Of a DNA stretch of 64,000 nucleotides, positions 61,130 through 64,000 are shown one piece after another; positions within the stretch are counted from its first letter, which is position 1; every line of letters starts with the position of its first letter. The translations under genes were made by a program, and so were the position numbers. Below the pieces are notes generated by a model. That model was not told where the DNA came from, did no database searches, and was given only the letters and a program-made list of their open reading frames with translations. The DNA is taken from contig CALYLW010000044.1 of assembly GCA_944989445.1 (NCBI GenBank), positions 310,001 to 374,000 on the forward strand, read 5' to 3'. Origin of the DNA: Ampullaceana balthica. Its lineage: Eukaryota; Mollusca; Gastropoda; Lymnaeidae.

Positions 61130-61345
61130 CGGTGATGATGATGATGACCCCCTTTCCAGTCCATGACGGACTATAGGGCAAGTGACGTAGCGTTCACAAG
61201 TGTTTAGCCACCACTAACGAGCAGGGGAATGTGTGGCCAGCACAATGCCCCAGGTGCCTAGCCAGTACCCGGGCTCGAACCCGTGACTCGGGATCTGCCT
61301 CGGATCGATAGTCCAGTGCGCTACCACTTAGACCATCGCGCCCCT
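61130..61345 (-). mobile_element. tRNA-derived SINE with (TCA)n tail
   Basis: The minus strand has an A box TGGTCTAAGTGG (61324-61335) and a B box GGTTCGAGCCC (61271-61281), then a tRNA-unrelated body with CCTATAGTCCGTCATGG and a (TCA)n tail. The acceptor ends do not pair, so it is not a tRNA gene. Confidence 0.8.
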
Positions 61346-61489
61346 ATCACAATTTGAAATTCTCATCGTTTGTCACCCTTGGTTGCTTCTTTTATAATAG
61401 ATGTGCGAATTTGTTATGAAATAAATCTCAATTATGATGTTGAACAGTAACGCCTAAAGATATATGACTCAAGGGTCTATCGTCTAACA

Positions 61490-61665
61490 CAGGGGTCTCC
61501 AAAATACGGCCCGCGGGCTAGATGCGTCCCTCGAGGCCCTTTCATCCGGCCCCTGGAGACCTTTTAATCTATTAAAAAAAAGATACTATTTTTACATGCA
61601 GTCAACCAAAAACTGCTGTTTGACAGTTGATGCGGCCCTCCGGCAGAAAAGTTTGGAGACCCCTG
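61490..61665. mobile_element. hAT-type MITE, 176 bp
   Basis: The 14-bp inverted repeat CAGGGGTCTCCAAA is perfect. CGGCCCGCGGGC near the left end is typical of this widespread hAT type. The flanking 8-mers are GTCTAACA and GTCCAAGA. Confidence 0.88.
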
Positions 61666-61673
61666 GTCCAAGA

Positions 61674-63545
61674 CAAAGGTGTTCAAAGTCCGGCCGGCGG
61701 GCCCAATGCTGCCCGCGTTAAAATTTTAACTGGCCACGGGCTCATGTTTAATTATTTTTCTTGTGGACTTTTCCTATTACCGCTTTATTATATTTTTAAG
61801 AAACAAAATGGAAGCTATGTTCTGTTTTCTTAGCGAAACGGAAAAATCAATGCCATTTAATTGTTTGCCAAATTGGATATTAATTTTTAAAAAGTTATTT
61901 TTAAAAAACCCGAAGAAATTTTGTGCAGTATGTGTAACAATTGTGATGACGTCTGAAGGCAAATATCCATGACATAAAGTTGATATTATTTTTTGTTCGT
62001 TTTGCCAACTCGAAAAGGAAATTAATGTGGGTGGCACCGATTTTAATCACAATTTAAATACCGATTTTAATCACAATTTGAATACCGATTTTTAACAATT
62101 TGAATACCGATTTTAATCACAATTTGAATACCGATTTTAATCACAATTTGAAGACCGATTTTAATCACAATTTGAAGACCGATTTTAATCACAATTTGAA
62201 GACCGATTTTAATCACAATTTGAAGACCGATTTTAATCACAATTTGAATACCGATATTAATCACAATTTGAAGACCGATTTTAATCACAATTTGAACACC
62301 GATTTTAATCACAATTTGAAGACCGATTTTAATCACAATTTGAAGACCGATTTTAATCACAATTTGAATACCGATTTTAATCACAATTTGAATACCGATT
62401 TTAATCACAATTTGAATACCAATTTTAATCACAATTTGAAGACTGATTTAATCACAATTTGAATACCGATTTTAATCACAATTTGAATATCGATTTTAAT
62501 CACAATTTGAAGACCGATTTTAATCACAATTTGAATATCGATTTTAATCACAATTTGAAGACCGATTTTAATCACAATTTGAAGACCGATTTTAATCACA
62601 ATTTGAAGACCGATTTTAATCACAATTTGAATACCGATTTTAATCACAATTTGAATACCGATTTTAATCACAATTTGAATATCGATTTTAATCACAATTT
62701 GAATACCAATTTTAATCACAATTTGAAGACTGATTTAATCACAATTTGAATACCGATTTTAATCACAATTTGAAGACCGATTTTAATCACAATTTGAAGA
62801 CCAATTTTAATCACAATTTGAATACCGATTTTAATCACAATTTGAAGACCGATTTTAATCACAATTTGAACACCGATTTTAATCACAATTTGAATACCGA
62901 TTTTAATCACAATTTGAATACCGATTTTAATCACAATTTGAATACCGATTTTAATCACAATTTGAATACCAATTTTAATCACAATTTGAAGACTGATTTA
63001 ATCACAATTTGAATACCGATTTTAATCACAATTTGAATACCGATTTTAATCACAATTTGAAGACCGATTTTAATCACAATTTGAATACCGATTTTAATCA
63101 CAATTTGAAGACCGATTTTAATCACAATTTGAATACCGATTTTAATCACAATTTGAATACCGATTTTAATCACAATTTGAAGAGCGATTTGAATCACAAT
63201 TTTTGCAGATTTTCAACTATAGTTATATTGTTGTAAGGTACGTAGTATAAAATAACATATGTAGTCAATAAATTTGCCAATTTATTATTACAATTTTTGT
63301 AATTTATAATGATGGAATTAAATATTTGTATATCGAAAAAAATTGCGTTATTGGTGCCCCTTTAATTCTACATAAAATATCACTCTTTAAAAAATTAAAA
63401 AATAATAATAATTATTATAAATTTTTTTTTAATTTTCAGTAATTTTCTTAAAGTGTGTCATATTCCTGTATTATCTTAATCCACCCCGCTCGTGTTTTTA
63501 CTTCAGGGAATACGGTTCTCTTTGCATAAAGTTTGGACGCTACTG
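61674..63545. mobile_element. Second hAT-like element, 1.87 kb, containing a 24-bp array
   Basis: The left end is CAAAGGTGTTCAAAGTCC and the right end is AAAGTTTGGACGCTACTG, imperfect inverted repeats of CAG-GGTGTCCAAACTTT type. The flanking 8-mers are GTCCAAGA and GTCTTAGA. No recognisable transposase. Confidence 0.6.
62036..63205. repeat. 24-bp minisatellite, about 48 copies, with higher-order structure
   Basis: The unit contains TTTTAATCACAATTTGAATA. A marker variant, CCAATTTTAATC followed by GAAGACTGATTTAATC (one base shorter), recurs near 62450, 62736 and 62998, dividing the array into blocks of 263-287 bp. Confidence 0.96.
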
Positions 63546-63559
63546 GTCTTAGAGCAGAC

Positions 63560-63756
63560 ATAGTTACAACTCTTTTAGAGTAGACATAGTAAGCGTTACA
63601 ACTCTTTTAGAGACTTTAAATAGTAAGACTAGTACGCGTTACAACTCTTTTAGAGACTTTAAATAGTAAGACTAGTACGCGTTACAACTCTTTTAGAGAC
63701 TTTAAATAGTAAGACTAGTACGCGTTACAACTCTTTTAGAGACTTTAAATATTAAG
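63560..63756. repeat. 43-bp tandem repeat, about 4 copies
   Basis: The unit contains AGTACGCGTTACAACTCTTT; starts are at 63631, 63674 and 63717. Confidence 0.93.
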
Positions 63757-64000
63757 ACTAAACACTGCAATACAGGAATTAAGTACAAAACTGCTAACAC
63801 CTTTCCTCAATTCCAAAACTCATCCAAATAAAAAGGAAAGGTAAACAAACCATTTTAGGAGAAAACAATAATTGTTTAGCCAATTCGTTTAATTTAATTA
63901 CATCTCATGATTCTACGATGCTGACGCACTGTAAACATACCACAAATCGTTTAAAGGATGAAGATATAAATCATCAACTAAGTGACGACATGAGACATCA

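Noticed and set aside
61265..61345. tRNA gene on the minus strand
   Set aside because: A and B boxes are good, but the acceptor ends do not pair, and a SINE body and (TCA)n tail follow.
62067..63236. NTDFNHNL / IKIGIQIV repeat proteins
   Set aside because: Stop-free 24-bp array inside a hAT-like element; no start context or flanking coding sequence.

Overview
This is a eukaryotic, AT-rich, intron- and repeat-dense window, most likely from a mollusc and probably a gastropod. The one clear host gene is a molluscan-type troponin T. The interspersed repeats (short hAT elements, LINE 3' ends with a C2H2-like finger, LINE tails ending in CTGTAGCGCCAC, a tRNA-derived SINE) also fit a mollusc. The species call is an inference. 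No bacterial, viral or CRISPR feature is present.

Region 1 (about 0.48-24.1 kb, minus strand) is a troponin T gene. I could assemble 13 coding exons, all in phase, from the ATG at 19829 to the TAG at 613-615. They encode 339 residues. The N-terminus is short and acidic, the middle is a long charged coiled coil that would bind tropomyosin, and the C-terminal exon carries the conserved CSKYERHTDHRSY block. Two very small exons (18 and 37 nt) are absent from any simple ORF list but are fixed by phase and splice signals. A non-coding first exon and a TATA-type promoter probably lie at 23.4-24.1 kb.

The troponin T introns are filled with minisatellites, and several sit directly on splice sites. 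A 15-bp array begins exactly at the exon 5 donor and is in frame. A 19-bp array begins exactly at the exon 6 donor. Exon 9 has a 62-bp duplication that includes its donor. Other arrays lie within about 30-110 nt of exons 3, 6, 8 and 13. This is the most unusual theme of the window.

Region 2 (24-43 kb) is repeat-rich intergenic or intronic DNA. It holds a 917-bp hAT element with a perfect 8-bp target duplication, LINE fragments (one nested in another with an 11-bp duplication), a Penelope-like fragment with a hammerhead-ribozyme-like core, and many tandem arrays.

Region 3 (about 43.2-44.1 kb, plus strand) carries a TATA box, CRE-like half-sites, and a long first coding exon ending in a consensus donor. 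It is the probable 5' end of an unidentified gene that continues to the right, possibly beyond the window.

Region 4 (44-64 kb) holds LINE fragments, two of which have given rise to minisatellites inside their ORF. It also holds a 5.5-kb degraded hAT transposon (48500-54040) encoding a ZMYM1-like transposase. That element contains at least three nested insertions, and its own 162-bp deletion derivative lies at 21233-21394. Two adjacent hAT-like elements at 61.5-63.5 kb appear to share a target duplication, and the second contains a 1.2-kb array of 24-bp repeats.
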